Positions 1-11,112 of a stretch of 64,000 nucleotides of DNA are shown one piece after another. How positions within the stretch are numbered: the first letter of the stretch is position 1; every line of letters begins with the position of its first letter. A program made the translations under genes and the position numbers. This DNA comes from Phytophthora sp. 'mugwort'. Lineage: Eukaryota > Oomycota > Peronosporomycetes > Peronosporales > Peronosporaceae. The DNA is taken from contig JAUCEF010000008.1 in the NCBI GenBank assembly GCA_033558025.1, positions 1,426,001-1,490,000 on the forward strand, read 5' to 3'. The notes beneath the pieces were generated by a model. It had not been told where the DNA came from. It made no database searches and saw only the letters and a list, made by a program, of their open reading frames with translations.

Positions 1-559
1 TCTTCATCTCCATCTGCCTCGTCACTACGATTCCCTAGCATGTCTTTACCTGTCTCTGGATCTGTGATAGATTCTACATCGTCCACAGCCGATCTACATA
101 CACCAGCAACCGACTCACTACCATTGCATGAAGCTTGGTAATCATCTTCACTTGAGGTGTGGCAAGACGCTAAAGTGTCCTGCGAGCTTTGTAGATTCAC
201 GTCCGTGACCTGCTCGGGTGCAGGCGGGTTTCCCGTTGCTTCAGTCCTAGCAGCAGTTTGCATAACGCCCTGCACTGCATCTGCTGTTGGTGTCGCTCGG
301 GACGCCTCCCTCAACCCGACAAATCGCTCGTCATTGCAGGTTGGTACGACTCGCCTCCCTCGAGATCCGCGGTCCGTGCGGCCTCGATTATTGAGGTAGC
401 AGCTATATGCGCATCACTATTCAACTCCAGGATCGGCAGCGAGAATTGCGCGAGTCCTCAAAATTCAATTTGGTCAAGTTATCATCTGCCATTGCTGCTC
501 CCGTGTCTGTCGCGGTACAGAACATCTTCCGATACGCGTAGGTCAGACACGAACTTCGC

Positions 560-2150
560 TGTGCGATTATCCGGAAGGAAAAACAAAGTACACCTTCCAT
601 CCGACGACATCCTCAGCATATCCGAGAACAAAGCCCAGTCTGGCGTTGTCATGGTGTTTCTTTCGGCCTGGCGTTACCGATACGTGAACGTATGCGAGGG
701 CTCCAAACTTACGAATGTGATGCAAATCCGGCTTCACTCCGAACATCATTTGGTAAGGAATCCCTTGGGTGCCCTTGTTGTAGGGTGCGGTTCTTTAGAT
801 ACACCGCATTCCGAAGCGCTTCAGGCCACAGATTCATTGGAAATCCAGCCTCATGCATCATCGCTTTCGTCATTTCGACTAGTGATTAATGAGTCCTCTC
901 ACAAAGATTCAGCTGCGAGCTTTTCGGCCCCACACGCACGTGTTCGATTCCACGAGATTTGTACCATGTCTCCATCTCATTGTTCACGAATACACCCTTT
1001 GTCCGTCACTAATTGGCGAACTTTGAACTCGACTTGCAGCGTCCGTGTTCGGACCTGTTAAACTCTGAATTGGGTCCGCTCTGCCGTAGTCAGCTGCCTC
1101 CCAGCTTGGCGTTCTGCCCATAGCACATACTCCTTAATGTGCTGGTTGATGAAGTCGCTTGATTTGCTCATGAGCATGTGCATCGTCACAAAACGGGAGT
1201 ATCCGTCTATTATATCACACAGCTTCAAATCATGTGCTATTGTCCTTGCTCGGGATCAACAAGTCTGCATACACGACTTGGTTGGGCACTCTTGTGTTTC
1301 TGTCAATCTTCTTCTGGTGTGGCTTCTGCTTTTGTTTGCCAATATGGCAAGCATCACATGCTCCGAGCTCTCGCTGCCTTAACAGCATGCCACGCACCAG
1401 GTCCTTATCAACCATAGTTTTCAGATACTGTGGGCATGTATGACCTAGCCGCTCGTGCCAAAGCTTAAGCGGTGCTGCCCCTTTTGCCGCTGTCAAATTG
1501 CACACCGGGCCATCTTGTGGTCCGTGAACTCCACCATGCACCGGGTGCGAGACAAAGAACCCCCATGTTCCTCGAACGGTGTGCCGACGATCACATCCCT
1601 GCCTTCTTCATTCACCCGGAAGGTTCGATTGTCGGTCATAATCGAGATCAGAGCCCTGCTCAGCAGCTAATCCAATCGAGAGAACAACCAATGCGTTGCT
1701 CCAGGCACATAGAAGACATCGTTGATGTAAACAACAGTAAGTACTCCATCGACGTTCGACACCAACTGCACGGTTCCTTCTCCAGCAATCCTTGACGCTA
1801 GGGCAGGTTGTATGTGCTGTGATTGACTCAAATCAGGAGTGAACCCCCACATAGTACCATGGATTTCCGGTTATGTGCACGTTTGCCACTGTGTCAAAGT
1901 AGCACCAGACGCTACTCGTATCCATCGTACTCACGTCACGATCAATGTCATCATACATCCACCCGACACGAGTATCTGGACCGTCATCTTCCAGTTCGTC
2001 CTCCGCCGTCGAGCTTTCCCGTCGAGCTTTCCCGTCGAGCTTTCCCGTTCCTCGTCACTGATCTCAGCCGACAGTCCAGCATCTAGAATCAGTGCATCTA
2101 GCCTCCCGGTTGCCTGCCGGGGCTTAGGGCCTTCGTATGAGGAACTCGAT
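560..2150 (-). pseudogene. Copia Pol fragment: protease, pre-integrase and integrase domains
   Basis: On the minus strand a degenerate aspartic protease site reads FDTVANVHIT near 1875-1903. The usual D-[ST]-[AG] triad is D-T-V here. Next comes the GAG-pre-integrase domain (1230-1541) with HERLGH and a later C-x2-C zinc pair. Frame-shifted integrase core pieces follow (about 750-1230), and then the integrase C-terminal segment KPDLHHIRKFGALAYVH (567-749). The segments are in different frames with stops between them. Recognition is by motif order and by close similarity to the second Copia element in this window (14.6-20.3 kb). Confidence 0.8.
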
Positions 2151-3046
2151 GACTCTAGGTCGTTTTGGCGAGTTGTCATATTTGCACGCGGTTTTCGCTT
2201 CTGCTCATACGCATTAGCTCCACCCACGTTTTGGTTATTCTTCCTTTCTGGACAATCAGCGCTATGATGGACAGTGCTCTCACATATATGGCACTTCCTC
2301 ACCTTTTTCTTCCGGAAGTCCTTCGGCTTGGTCCCGTATTGCTGATCCTCAGAAACATCACCCTTCTGTTTGCCTCCACCATTACCACCGTTCTTCTTCC
2401 CACGCTGGCCAACCTCGTTCTTGACCAGGTATGTCTTCTGGCGGGAGTCAGCAACGCGGATAAGCTCACGTACGCGCTCAGGTGTGACGAAATCGTTCGC
2501 ATTGTTGTAACGTACCCCGCTTTTCAAGTTTTCAAACTCGTACTGACGTGGGAGGCTATCCAGCATCAATTCCACCATGGGTGCTGTCATCAAACTGATA
2601 GTTCAAACCCAGTAACTCCGCGCGCAAGTTGAGCATCTTGCTCAAGTGCTGGTTGACATCTCCACCCGAAGCCAACTTCAACCTTTCCAGCTCGTGCGGA
2701 ATGCTTTCGGCTCTATGAGCCATGGCCGTCTTGTTTGCCCTGCTCTCATAGATTACGCACAACGCTTTCCACATGCCAGTTCCGGTGGGTTTGTCACGGA
2801 CTTGGTGAAAATGTCTGCTGGCAACGACATTCCAACGAACTGCATGAGAGCAACTGCTTGTCATCAAAACCTTCCTCAGTTTCATTTATTACTAGAGAGA
2901 TTTTACCTCGCGAAATCGCCGTTCGCAATCTCTAACAGCTCCTTCTTCTTGAAGACTATCGTTATCGCCCACTTGTACTGCTGCCAGTCTTTCCCGTCCC
3001 AGTTCTTTGGGACGCCCTCACTGGTATATTTCAGCGGCTCCGCCAT
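2150..3046 (-). pseudogene. Copia Gag (UBN2-type) with CCHC zinc knuckle, frameshifted
   Basis: The start is the ATG at 3046, about 40 bp after the primer-binding site. The N-terminus has the usual short Copia Gag opening with a conserved NWDGKDWQQYKW stretch. This first frame ends at a TAA at 2903-2905. The Gag core continues in another frame (about 2556-2885) with the typical pattern of a Trp-rich helix, then an ERLKLASGGDVNQHLSKM-like segment. A CX2CX4HX4C zinc knuckle (CHICESTVHHSADC) lies at 2252-2293, followed by a Lys/Arg- and Ser-rich tail. In a live element this protein would form the particle shell and bind the RNA. Several frame changes make it non-functional. Confidence 0.8.
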
Positions 3047-3083
3047 CTTGAATCACCTCGATGCAGAGAGAAGTCCGTCGACA

Positions 3084-3099
3084 CTTGGGCTCATAACCC
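3084..3099 (-). promoter_or_regulatory. Copia primer-binding site, complementary to the initiator tRNA-Met anticodon loop
   Basis: Read on the minus strand the site is GGGTTATGAGCCCAAG. It is complementary to the conserved anticodon stem-loop of eukaryotic initiator tRNA-Met (CUCAUAACC core), the internal tRNA site used as primer by Drosophila copia. It sits directly after a presumed LTR end (...GAACA) and about 40 bp before the Gag ATG. The other full Copia element here has the same core at 14892-14903. Confidence 0.7.
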
Positions 3100-3440
3100 T
3101 GTTCAAAAATGCACACGACCCGTATGGCTTTTGAGTCTCTACTAGAGAAGGCGAAGAAAAGTAAGATTGGTTCGTTAGCGCTACAGCTCCGAAGCTCCAA
3201 CGATAATATAAGCGGGCTTCAGCCGCCCCACACTCAAAGACCTGAGCTACTGAGTTTCACTATGCCCCACAGCGCCGTAGCGCTTAATCGTCTGTGCCGG
3301 GTCCCATGGATTGTCACCTTCAACGTGGCCAACACTTCAACGTGGCCAACACTTCAACGTGGTCATCGCCAACATGACCTCGATATGAATCCCAATTCCA
3401 ACAGCATCACTTAAAACAACTGATTATAAATAGCACCCTC
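3100..3440 (-). repeat. Probable 5' LTR of the left Copia element (outer edge uncertain)
   Basis: This stretch lies directly upstream of the primer-binding site of the minus-strand Copia element and starts (plus strand) with TG at 3100-3101, the complement of a CA LTR end. The outer end is a guess because the matching 3' LTR is outside the window. A 17-bp tandem repeat lies inside it (3319-3366). Confidence 0.4.
3319..3366. repeat. 17-bp tandem repeat, 2.7 copies
   Basis: The unit TTCAACGTGGCCAACAC is repeated head to tail. The last copy diverges at GTGGTC. Confidence 0.85.
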
Positions 3441-4106
3441 TTACTATGACAAGTATTTAGATACTCAATGTCTTAGTAGGTGCTCGCGTGGCATGCAGGT
3501 CACATACTAACCATGGAAAAAATCATTTGCATACGAGGCACTGAAGAGGTTGAACGCTGTCTCCGAGGTAGGCTAGGGTAATCTGTCCGAAGCACGTAAG
3601 AACGGGTGTTGCAAGCCCATTGTTGAGCACTACCTTGTAAGAAAAGGTTATTATTTAATATAATATACTGCCTAATATACTAAACATATTTTTGACGAAG
3701 ATGTCGACGATTTGTATCCTCAGCAACACAGTCAGTCAAAGCGTCGACATGCAATCCTCTTGCAAAGATGCTCAAGTTTCCTGTCCGAGTAAGTTGCCTA
3801 GACGACTACTTCCACACACAAAAGATGATCTTTTGTTTAATGTGCACAAGGCTGTCGCACAGCAACCTCTCCTTACTCAAGAGAAATCTATGTGGCAATC
3901 AATAAAAAAATGTAGTTTAAACTTACGTTTTTCTTTGAGGCAAGCTTGGCTGGAATAATTATGCAGCAGTGGCAGCGTCTTGGATTGATTCTAAGCATTC
4001 AAATACATGGAAGCTGCTTGCATTTATTATTCTATCTTTTCCCTGAATTAATTAACGATGAGTGAAGGTCGAAGGTAGTACCGTTGTAGTTGATCTACGC
4101 AGACTT
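3441..4106. other. Intergenic, AT-rich, downstream of the NRAMP gene
   Basis: The only open frame of any size is short (3692-3958, plus) and resembles nothing I know. The part next to 4107 is probably the 3' untranslated region of the NRAMP gene. Confidence 0.5.
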
Positions 4107-5812
4107 TCAGTTAGGAGGAACTTGCTGCAGGGTTGGCAGCTTTTGAGCTTGTTTCTCGAATCCACCCGTTCCAGCACGCATTAAATACACCAAGAAGCCG
4201 AAGTATAAGCAGCAGACGCCGATCAGCGTGGTCAAACCAGCGGAACCGAGCGATAAACCCTCCAGGTTGGTGAAGATCAGGTATATGTTGATGACGCACA
4301 CCAACCCACCCAGCAGCCACCCGCTCACGACCGTCACCTTACTATTGACAAAGTCCCCCATGATGGCCGGCGAGCTTGTGAAGATGAGAATGGGAAGCAA
4401 CGCGAATGGCAGCTGAATGGACTGCAGCACATTCAACATCTCGTCCATAGTGTCACTATCGCCAGGGTTGCGTTGGCTCAGGATAGCCACCGTCATGGCT
4501 GGAACCAGTGATACACAGCGCGTAAGAGCCACTCGTTTCCATGGATCAATCTGCAGGTTCAAGAAGCCTTCCATCACAAACTGACCCGCGTACGTCCCCG
4601 TCATGGTGGAGCTTTGGCCTGCCGCCAAGAGGCCGATCGCCCAGATAATGTCCGAGTATTGACCGAGCATGCCGGTGAGTGCCACACCAGCCTGTGACAG
4701 TCCGATGGCTTGGCACATTCCCTCTACTCCATTCGCAAGTTGGCACGGGCCGTACGTGTCTCCATCAGCGACCGCGCCAGGAACACAGGCCGTGTTAAGG
4801 CCATCAGTCTCGAACGTCACCGAGCAAACGGACGAGAAAAAGCCCTTGGCGAATACTGCCAGCACCGCCAGATTGATCAGGAACGACACGAACAAGGCGA
4901 TAGCAGACTCGATGGCAAAGTATTTGTTGGCCTCGTGCACTTTGCGCTTATTGTGTCGATCCACTCGTCGTGACTGCACTAGCGCAGAGTGCAGGAAGAT
5001 ATTATGCGGCATGATGACCGCTCCCACAATGCCTACAGCTTGTGTCACAGCGTAGCTCTCGACATGAGGCACGAAGCCATGCGCAACATCAGCTGAAGCC
5101 ACGTCTCCACGCACCAGATTGGCGCAGAAACACACAAGCATGATCCCAATGAGCGATACGAAGAACGCTTCGAGCTTTCGGATGCCGTAGCGATGCAGCA
5201 ACAGGAACGTGAACGTGTCAAAGCCCGTGATCAAACATCCAACCCATAGTGGGAAGCCAAAGAGCACTTTAAACGCGATAGAAGACCCGAGAACTTCTTG
5301 AATATCGCTGCCCACAATTGCAATCTCGGCCATAAGCCACAACGTCAACGACGCCCACCTCGGGAACACGTCCGTGCACACCTCGGCCAGGTTCTTTCCC
5401 GTCACGACGCCAAGTCGTGCGGCCAATACTTGCAGGAAATACCCCATTGCTGTCGCTCCGAGCAGTACCCAGATAAGCTGGTACCCTCCATAGGCACCTG
5501 CCTGCAGATCGCTCTCGAGGTTCCCCGGGTCCACGTATGCGATGCTCATGAGCCAGCCCGGTCCAGCGTATGCCCACAATGTACGCCAACTACAGTGCAC
5601 ACTTTGTCAGTCCGTGCATTCTACAGCCGTCTTCAATCGTCCTCAACGTACCTAAAGCTGCTAGTCGTCGATTCCTCGTCGGGCGTCTCGATCTCGAGAG
5701 CCAACGTCTTGTTCCTATTGTCATGACTCGGAAAACTTTTAGCGTTGACTGGAAGAAGCAGGTCGTGTTCATTCGCGGGTGTCGACTGTGATGTCATCAT
5801 TGAAGCCGTCAT
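4107..5812 (-). CDS. NRAMP-family divalent metal transporter, two exons
   Basis: NRAMP proteins co-transport protons with Fe2+, Mn2+ and related ions across plasma or vacuolar/endosomal membranes. Splicing exon 1 (5812-5652) to exon 2 (5589-4107) gives about 547 residues, close to the family's usual 500-580. The join completes the conserved FSWRTLWAYAGPG segment at the start of TM1, which supports the intron. The metal-binding motifs are intact: DPGN (residues 74-77) in TM1 and MPHN (247-250) in TM6. The consensus transport motif GQSSTMTGTYAGQ spans about 378-390. Around eleven to twelve hydrophobic segments are visible. The start at 5812 is chosen because an initiator-like element lies 37-56 bp upstream and it gives a 53-residue cytosolic N-terminus; an in-frame ATG at 5938 is the alternative. 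PRMT7 is transcribed divergently 557 bp away. A decayed second copy lies at 23440-24540. Confidence 0.93.
5590..5651 (-). other. 62-nt intron in the NRAMP gene
   Basis: The donor is TTTAG|GTACGT and the acceptor GTGCACTGTAG|TTGG (minus strand). It splits the AGT codon of Ser54. Without splicing, exon 1 runs into a stop at 5633. A 62-nt length is typical for oomycete introns. Confidence 0.85.
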
Positions 5813-6369
5813 ACTGACAATAACCGAAGTCAATCGACGGTAGGAACCTTCAAAAATGAAATGAAAACAATTGTGCGCCCGGTGGTAACGAACGAGCTCA
5901 TCAGGTTTCTGTACGCCGTCAACTAGCGCTGCTTCCATGCGACGAGTTGCATTTTCTTAACATGAATTGGTGCCTCGCACCAATTGGCAGCGCGCATAGT
6001 GCTTGGAGGGCCCTCATTGGCAAAGCACGACTCGCCCTCGCTTGGGTAGGGTCAAGTCGCTGTCGGAGAGGAGCCTCGTGTGCGATGGGCTTGCTATCCA
6101 GTGAATTCGTTAAACCACTGGGTGTGGCTCGAATATGGTTTCAATTCTTGGCTGGTTTGTACCGTAAAAGACAGCTGAGGTTACTGCTGTATGAATATGT
6201 ACTAGATGGCGAACCACAAGAAGTAGTTTACGAGTCGTACCATACCAATTCTTGCAGTTGAAGTGCATGTAGCCAAGTGTTTTGTTGGTACACCATGTAC
6301 ACACATTATTATGTACTTATTGTACGCACTGCTACTCTCGTCCAAGCATATCGCTTTCAAAGTGTAGCC
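5813..6369. other. Divergent promoter region between NRAMP and PRMT7 genes
   Basis: This 557-bp spacer separates the two start codons. It contains the initiator-like element above and CCAAT/ATTGG-type boxes near 5977-6020. A 104-codon open frame (5947-6261) has no recognisable features and overlaps the promoter, so it is not called. Confidence 0.6.
5849..5868 (-). promoter_or_regulatory. Oomycete initiator-like element upstream of the NRAMP gene
   Basis: The minus strand reads TTTTCATTTCATTTTTGAAG, close to the oomycete initiator/FPR core (CATTYYNCAWTTT) but with one base missing between the two halves. Its distance to the ATG at 5812 favours that start. Confidence 0.4.
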
Positions 6370-8658
6370 ATGTATGCTGGAGTGGACAAGTACGGCGGGG
6401 CGCTGGTCGGCGAGGGCCATCCTGACGGAAGTGCCTCAATCCCTGCTACCCCCGCGTCTGGGTTGTCACTAGAAGACGCAATCGAGACTGCTGCCGCTGA
6501 GGAGACTGTGGTGGTGGATGTCCCGTACTCGTATCTAGAGGACGAAGAGGACCCGACTTCCGTCGTCTCGGGGGTGTCCAAGGTGTTGCTGTCCGCGCAA
6601 TTAAACCCGGAAGCCGGCGGTCTCATGTGGGTCGAGCAAAGCAGTCCCCAGGAGGCCTACAAGAACGTGGTGGCCATGTCTCAGATGACGTCCATGCTAC
6701 GGGACAAGGACCGCAACGACTGCTACGAACGCGGCATCCAGCGCGCCATCGCCACGTTTAAAGCCGAACGGGGTCACGCGCCATTGGTGCTAGACATTGG
6801 CACAGGCACTGGGTTATTGTCCTTATTTGCAGCCACACACGGAGCTGAGCACGTCTACGCGTGTGAAATGTTTGAGCCCATGGCCGAAATCGCTGACCAG
6901 GTGACGGCAGCCAACCATCCTGACAAAATTACAGTACTTAAGTTGCGATCGACGGACTTGACCGTGGCTCCGGAGAAGGAGCAGGACAAGGACCTTAAGG
7001 TGACGTACCATCTCCCACGTCGCGCCGACATGTTGGTGTCGGAGCTCTTTGACTCGGTATTACTGGGTGAAGCTGTGCTACCTACGATCCGCCATGCCAT
7101 GCAGCATCTACTGACCCCGAACGCTGTTATCATACCGGAGAGGGCGACGGTGTTTGCTCAGGTGGTCGAGAGTGAGCCAATTTACCACCTTAACAGCTTT
7201 GAAATGCCCAAAGAGAAGTCCAGTGCCTCACGTGAAGCTAAACTGGCGAGAAGTGAGACTGCCGGGCAATGTGAAGGGGTCAAGCCGGCACTGCCCGTAC
7301 ATTTCCGCGCACTAGAGAACGAGTCGAAGCTGCTGACAAAGCCCACGAAGGTACTGAGCTTTGATTTCACTAAGCCGACGACAGGAGCTGCGACGTACCA
7401 AGAGACGGTGGTTGAAGTGGTTGAGACAGGGAAGGTACAAGCTGTGCTTATGTGGTGGGAAGTTAGCTTTGATAAAGATGACAGTGTCGTGTACTCGACA
7501 AAGCCCGGGGCTCAGAACTGGCAGGACCACTGGGTGCAGGTTGTTTTCCCACTTGTAAGCGACATTCAAGCTCGACCTCACGATAAACTCGTGCTACGTG
7601 CTCACCACGATGACATTCGGATCTGGTTTGACGTTGAAGCTGCTCTGGACAAGGACGCGCTTAAAAAAAAAGCCAAACGCACCGTGGTCAGCGAGAAACC
7701 GCCGTGCACCTGCGGGATGCACCTCATTTGCAACGCTGAGCGGATCTCGATGCTGACGGATGCTGCGCGTCGCGGAGCATACAACGCGTCAGTGTCGTCA
7801 GCAGTGGCTGATCTCACTAAAACGGAACCTCTACGTCCGATTTCTTGTCTGGATATCAGTGACGGATCACTGGGCGCACTACTGGCAGCTATGCACAAGC
7901 AAGTTTCGAGCGTGACGTCGATCGAGTCCAAGGAGGTGTCTGCGCGTATTTTCGACCAGATTTTGACCTATAACGGCGCGAATGCTGAAGTACTCAACAG
8001 CGGAGTGAAAGGCCTACTTCTTGAGCACTTGCAAGGTGAACCATCCAGTGTGGATCTACTGGTTGGGGAGCCTTTTTACTACTCGATGCAGAACCTTCCT
8101 CTCTGGCAGGCATTCAACTTTTGGCTACGACGTTCAGCAGTTGATGGTTTACTCCACCCGAACGCTCGTGTGCTGCCTGCTCGTGGTCGTGTGCTGGCTC
8201 AGGCTGTGCGCTTTGAGCATTTGCACCAGTGTTTCGGCAAAGTGGGGAATGTTTCAGGCTATGACCACAGCTGCTTCGACCAGTTTCAAGACGAATACTA
8301 CACGCGTAACTTCCCCTTCCCGGCCTACATGTACCCATACGAACAAGCTTCGGAGGTGGTCGAGCTTGCAGCGCTGGACTTCATGCAGACAGCGCACACA
8401 ATCGCCACGAACTGTACGATTGAGTTGAAGGTCCCCGCAGCGAACGCCGTCATTGTTTGGGTCGAGTATGTCTTGGATGTTGCAGGCCAGCACGTGGTGG
8501 CGACAGGACCTGCTGTCCGTTATGCGAAGCAGCTCATCCGCTTCTTCCCGCCTGCGCCATATGCAGCTTCAAGTGCAGCTCCTAAGCGCCTGGTGGCATC
8601 CAAATTCTGCTTCGACTCGCTCGAAGGCACGATTGATCTCAGCTTCGATGCCAATTAG
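6370..8658 (+). CDS. PRMT7: Protein arginine N-methyltransferase, PRMT7 type (two tandem domains)
   Basis: PRMT7 enzymes transfer methyl groups from S-adenosylmethionine to arginines of histones, splicing factors and other proteins. The call is 762 residues (human PRMT7 has 692). The first methyltransferase domain has SAM motif I with D142 and G144/G146/G148 (LDIGTGTGLL). Its double-E loop is SELFDSVLLGE, with E225 and E234. After a Cys-rich linker (PPCTCGMHLICNAE, about 442-455) a second, degenerate domain starts: the motif I position reads LDISDGS near D495, and only one acid of the double-E loop is evident (VGEPFYY, E567). An active N-half with a degenerate C-half is characteristic of PRMT7. 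The start at 6370 is the first Met that leaves a normal N-terminus; the frame opens at 6277 but the extra 31 residues look untranslated. AATAAA lies just past the stop, near 8664. No intron is needed. Confidence 0.92.
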   Translation: MYAGVDKYGGALVGEGHPDGSASIPATPASGLSLEDAIETAAAEETVVVDVPYSYLEDEEDPTSVVSGVSKVLLSAQLNPEAGGLMWVEQSSPQEAYKNVVAMSQMTSMLRDKDRNDCYERGIQRAIATFKAERGHAPLVLDIGTGTGLLSLFAATHGAEHVYACEMFEPMAEIADQVTAANHPDKITVLKLRSTDLTVAPEKEQDKDLKVTYHLPRRADMLVSELFDSVLLGEAVLPTIRHAMQHLLTPNAVIIPERATVFAQVVESEPIYHLNSFEMPKEKSSASREAKLARSETAGQCEGVKPALPVHFRALENESKLLTKPTKVLSFDFTKPTTGAATYQETVVEVVETGKVQAVLMWWEVSFDKDDSVVYSTKPGAQNWQDHWVQVVFPLVSDIQARPHDKLVLRAHHDDIRIWFDVEAALDKDALKKKAKRTVVSEKPPCTCGMHLICNAERISMLTDAARRGAYNASVSSAVADLTKTEPLRPISCLDISDGSLGALLAAMHKQVSSVTSIESKEVSARIFDQILTYNGANAEVLNSGVKGLLLEHLQGEPSSVDLLVGEPFYYSMQNLPLWQAFNFWLRRSAVDGLLHPNARVLPARGRVLAQAVRFEHLHQCFGKVGNVSGYDHSCFDQFQDEYYTRNFPFPAYMYPYEQASEVVELAALDFMQTAHTIATNCTIELKVPAANAVIVWVEYVLDVAGQHVVATGPAVRYAKQLIRFFPPAPYAASSAAPKRLVASKFCFDSLEGTIDLSFDAN

Positions 8659-9689
8659 GCAGAAATAAATGCCGTTGCATCCATTCTCATGTTCACTCGC
8701 CTTGGTGGTCGACTGGGTAGAGCACTGAGCCGATCGAGGATTTCTTTTCTCGGTGGTCGAAAAGCGCTCTTAGAGGGATACCGAGGACTGAGTTTTTGGT
8801 CATTCAACGATGGTTGCACTAGATGCTACATATTATAGCCCAAGAATGCGTCAGTAGAACGGCACTTGTGTGACTTGCAACGTTGGATTTTTTTCAATGT
8901 GATAAAGAGCAACGGAGTTTTGGTCGAGATCTCAGAACGACCCAAGGTACTGAGCTATTGAGATTGTACGGTCCTCGGTGTTGTAGCAGCTGGTCGACCA
9001 CGCGTCACAACGCATCCGCTGTTTCAGCAGGCTGGTGGTAGGCGTCCCCTCGATAAATTTTGCATACACTAACTTGTTTTTCTGATGAGGTGTGGGTGAT
9101 TCAATCATCGTTAATCCGTCGTCACTACGCGTTACTTTCACGCGATCGTTTGCCCACTCACGAGCGGTTTGCGACGCAAAACCTTAGAATGTGATGAGGT
9201 TGCAAAAGAGAGTCTCCGATTGCCTGTCGTGGGATACATGTATACCCGCGTTGTGAGAAGCGTTGAGCACGTAGAGAAGAGTCTGGCAGAAGACGTCGCA
9301 CTAGCGACCACGGCGTTCTCTGGATCTTCGATTGTTGTACTTAATTGTATTTCCTCTAAGTATTATTGACGCTTGCAGTGCAAGGAATTATTTTGATTCA
9401 AGTTACCTGTGTTCAGCCAATTTAAAACAGTACCAAATCCATGGTGCTTGAAGCACTTGACGCCGTGTGGACCCGTTGACTACATACGATACTAAATGCG
9501 TGTGCTGGACATCGTCCGCACATATTTTAACGTAGCTACCGCAAGGACGCAGTTGACACGAATATTAACAACTATTACGATCAATAGATAATCAAACCAA
9601 TATAGTGATAGTTCAAACCTGGAAACGTTTAGTCATACTTTGTATTAATACTTTTCGCAAAGTAATATAATATTTTGCTGACAACGAAC
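8659..9689. other. Intergenic; no recognised gene
   Basis: There are two short open frames (minus 8932-9141 and plus 9169-9369). The minus one translates to a coding-like stretch (TPHQKNKLVYAKFIEG) that I cannot assign and that may be a transposon scrap. The part from 9370 on is AT-rich with no visible structure. Confidence 0.4.
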
Positions 9690-10680
9690 AGTACCACAGC
9701 TGCAAATCCAATCACGCTCCCCGCCAATACACCTTCTCACTTTGCCTCTCACATATCAACCCCGAGCTGCCCTATCCTGAACCCACGACTTTCTTACGAT
9801 GCGCGGTTCCCCCACCCGATCTGCATTTCCTTTCTCCAACAAGCAGGTCGCACGGTTCTTCTTCTCGCGTGCCCTTGGCGGACAATGACAACCGTCCGGC
9901 TGCCAAGTCTGCAAAGGCATACGGCAAACACCGCCCCCCACCCCGGGACTGGTTACTGCCCCATGTTCGCGACAACCACACAAACCACGAGAGCGAGATG
10001 CGCCGCAAATGTGGCAGTCACCGGAACTTTCGTCCCGTGAGTCAGCCAGGAGGTCACCAACCGGTTTGGTAGATGCGCTGGATTGCTAAATCTTCCGTTC
10101 TCATTTTGTTGGTCGGCGTCACTTAGTGACTCGGAGGAGACCCGAAGGTACGTTGCATGTTCGTTAATTTAACTTGCTTTCACATTTCTAACATTTGTCT
10201 TCCATGTTAACTACAGGTTTACCTACTTACCGACCGGCTTCATTGATACCTTCTACGATGATATGGAGAACACGGCGAAAGCCGTCGAGAAAGGCATTGG
10301 TGAGGAGATGACCAAGGAATTCTGCCTGATTCTGGACTACTAGACCCACAGGAGCCGAGCAATTCCTAGCCGTGCTCGGCTGTTCCAAGACCCCGGACGG
10401 TCCACGGTATCCTCTTCTGTCCATGGCATCACTCACCGACGAACTGAGCGATGTTCCCACTACCAAGGCCTTGCAGCGATCGCCCGTTTTTTTTTGCCTT
10501 TTTGGACGGTTTCTAACTGATGTGTTACTTTTGGTGGGCGACAATTGCGCAGTCAACAAGAGGCTGGCTAGACTCACGGGTGATCCGCCCATTGGCTGTG
10601 TAATCTACCCATCCAACGTCGCTGTCCGTGAGCATTTATCGCGTCCGATAAAACCAACTTAAAACAAGTGCAGACTCTCA
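9690..10680 (+). pseudogene. hAT-family transposase remnant (BED-like finger plus catalytic fragment)
   Basis: The N-terminal part (about 9870-10070, plus) contains a piece resembling the second half of a BED zinc finger, ending LLPHVRDNHTNHESEM. The later frame (10372-10662) carries LGCSKTPDGPRYPLLSMA and then LVGDNCAVNKRLARLTG. I recognise this as the catalytic block of hAT-like transposases common in Phytophthora, in which the D of GDN is catalytic. The two parts are in different frames, with a stop at about 10341, and the C-terminal dimerisation domain is absent. No terminal inverted repeats were found. Confidence 0.65.
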
Positions 10681-11112
10681 CTTTATCGCGCTCCATGAAA
10701 ACAACTTATAACAAGTGCATACCGTAAATCGCGGCGAACATGCAATATTCTGGTAAAATCTCTATCAGTACGTCTTCTTTTGCCAATACGACGAAACCAT
10801 TATACATAACACCATTCTAAAAACATACCTCTATTTTATTCAACATCGCCAATCCCTTCCGCGCAGGCTCTGACGAGGATAACGCTACACTTGCATCGCG
10901 CGGTCGTATCGCAACAAGACCGTCTTTAAGGTAGTTTGTCAGCTTTCTAGAAAGTATTTACTGAAACCTCGTGTGTATATCAGTAATTTAATAGCTATCG
11001 AGGGCGAAACGGCATTTGACCGCTTTACGGCACAATTCCCACCAAAACTCTGAAAGCGCGCTTCACTTCTGATTCACTAGCCATCAGAGCAGCATACCCA
11101 AGTTCTTCGCTA
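10681..11112. other. Intergenic, no gene seen
   Basis: AT-rich and non-coding. It separates the hAT remnant from the PIF/Harbinger remnant and probably contains the worn ends of both. Confidence 0.5.

Larger units (their letters stand above)
1..3440 (-). mobile_element. Degenerate Ty1/Copia LTR retrotransposon, left part outside the window
   Basis: Gag, zinc knuckle, protease, pre-integrase and integrase pieces occur in this order from right to left on the minus strand, which is the Copia order up to integrase. Reverse transcriptase and RNase H should lie left of base 1. The reading frame is broken by several stops and frameshifts, so the element is dead. A primer-binding site follows the presumed 5' LTR (see 3084-3099). 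The window opens in an acidic, Ser-rich stretch that probably links integrase to reverse transcriptase. The right edge of the LTR could not be fixed without the 3' LTR for comparison. Confidence 0.85.

Noticed and set aside
3692..3958. 88-codon frame beside the NRAMP 3' end
   Set aside because: No homology recognised, AT-rich, probably untranslated sequence.
5947..6261. 104-codon open frame between NRAMP and PRMT7
   Set aside because: No recognisable domain, and it occupies the divergent promoter region.
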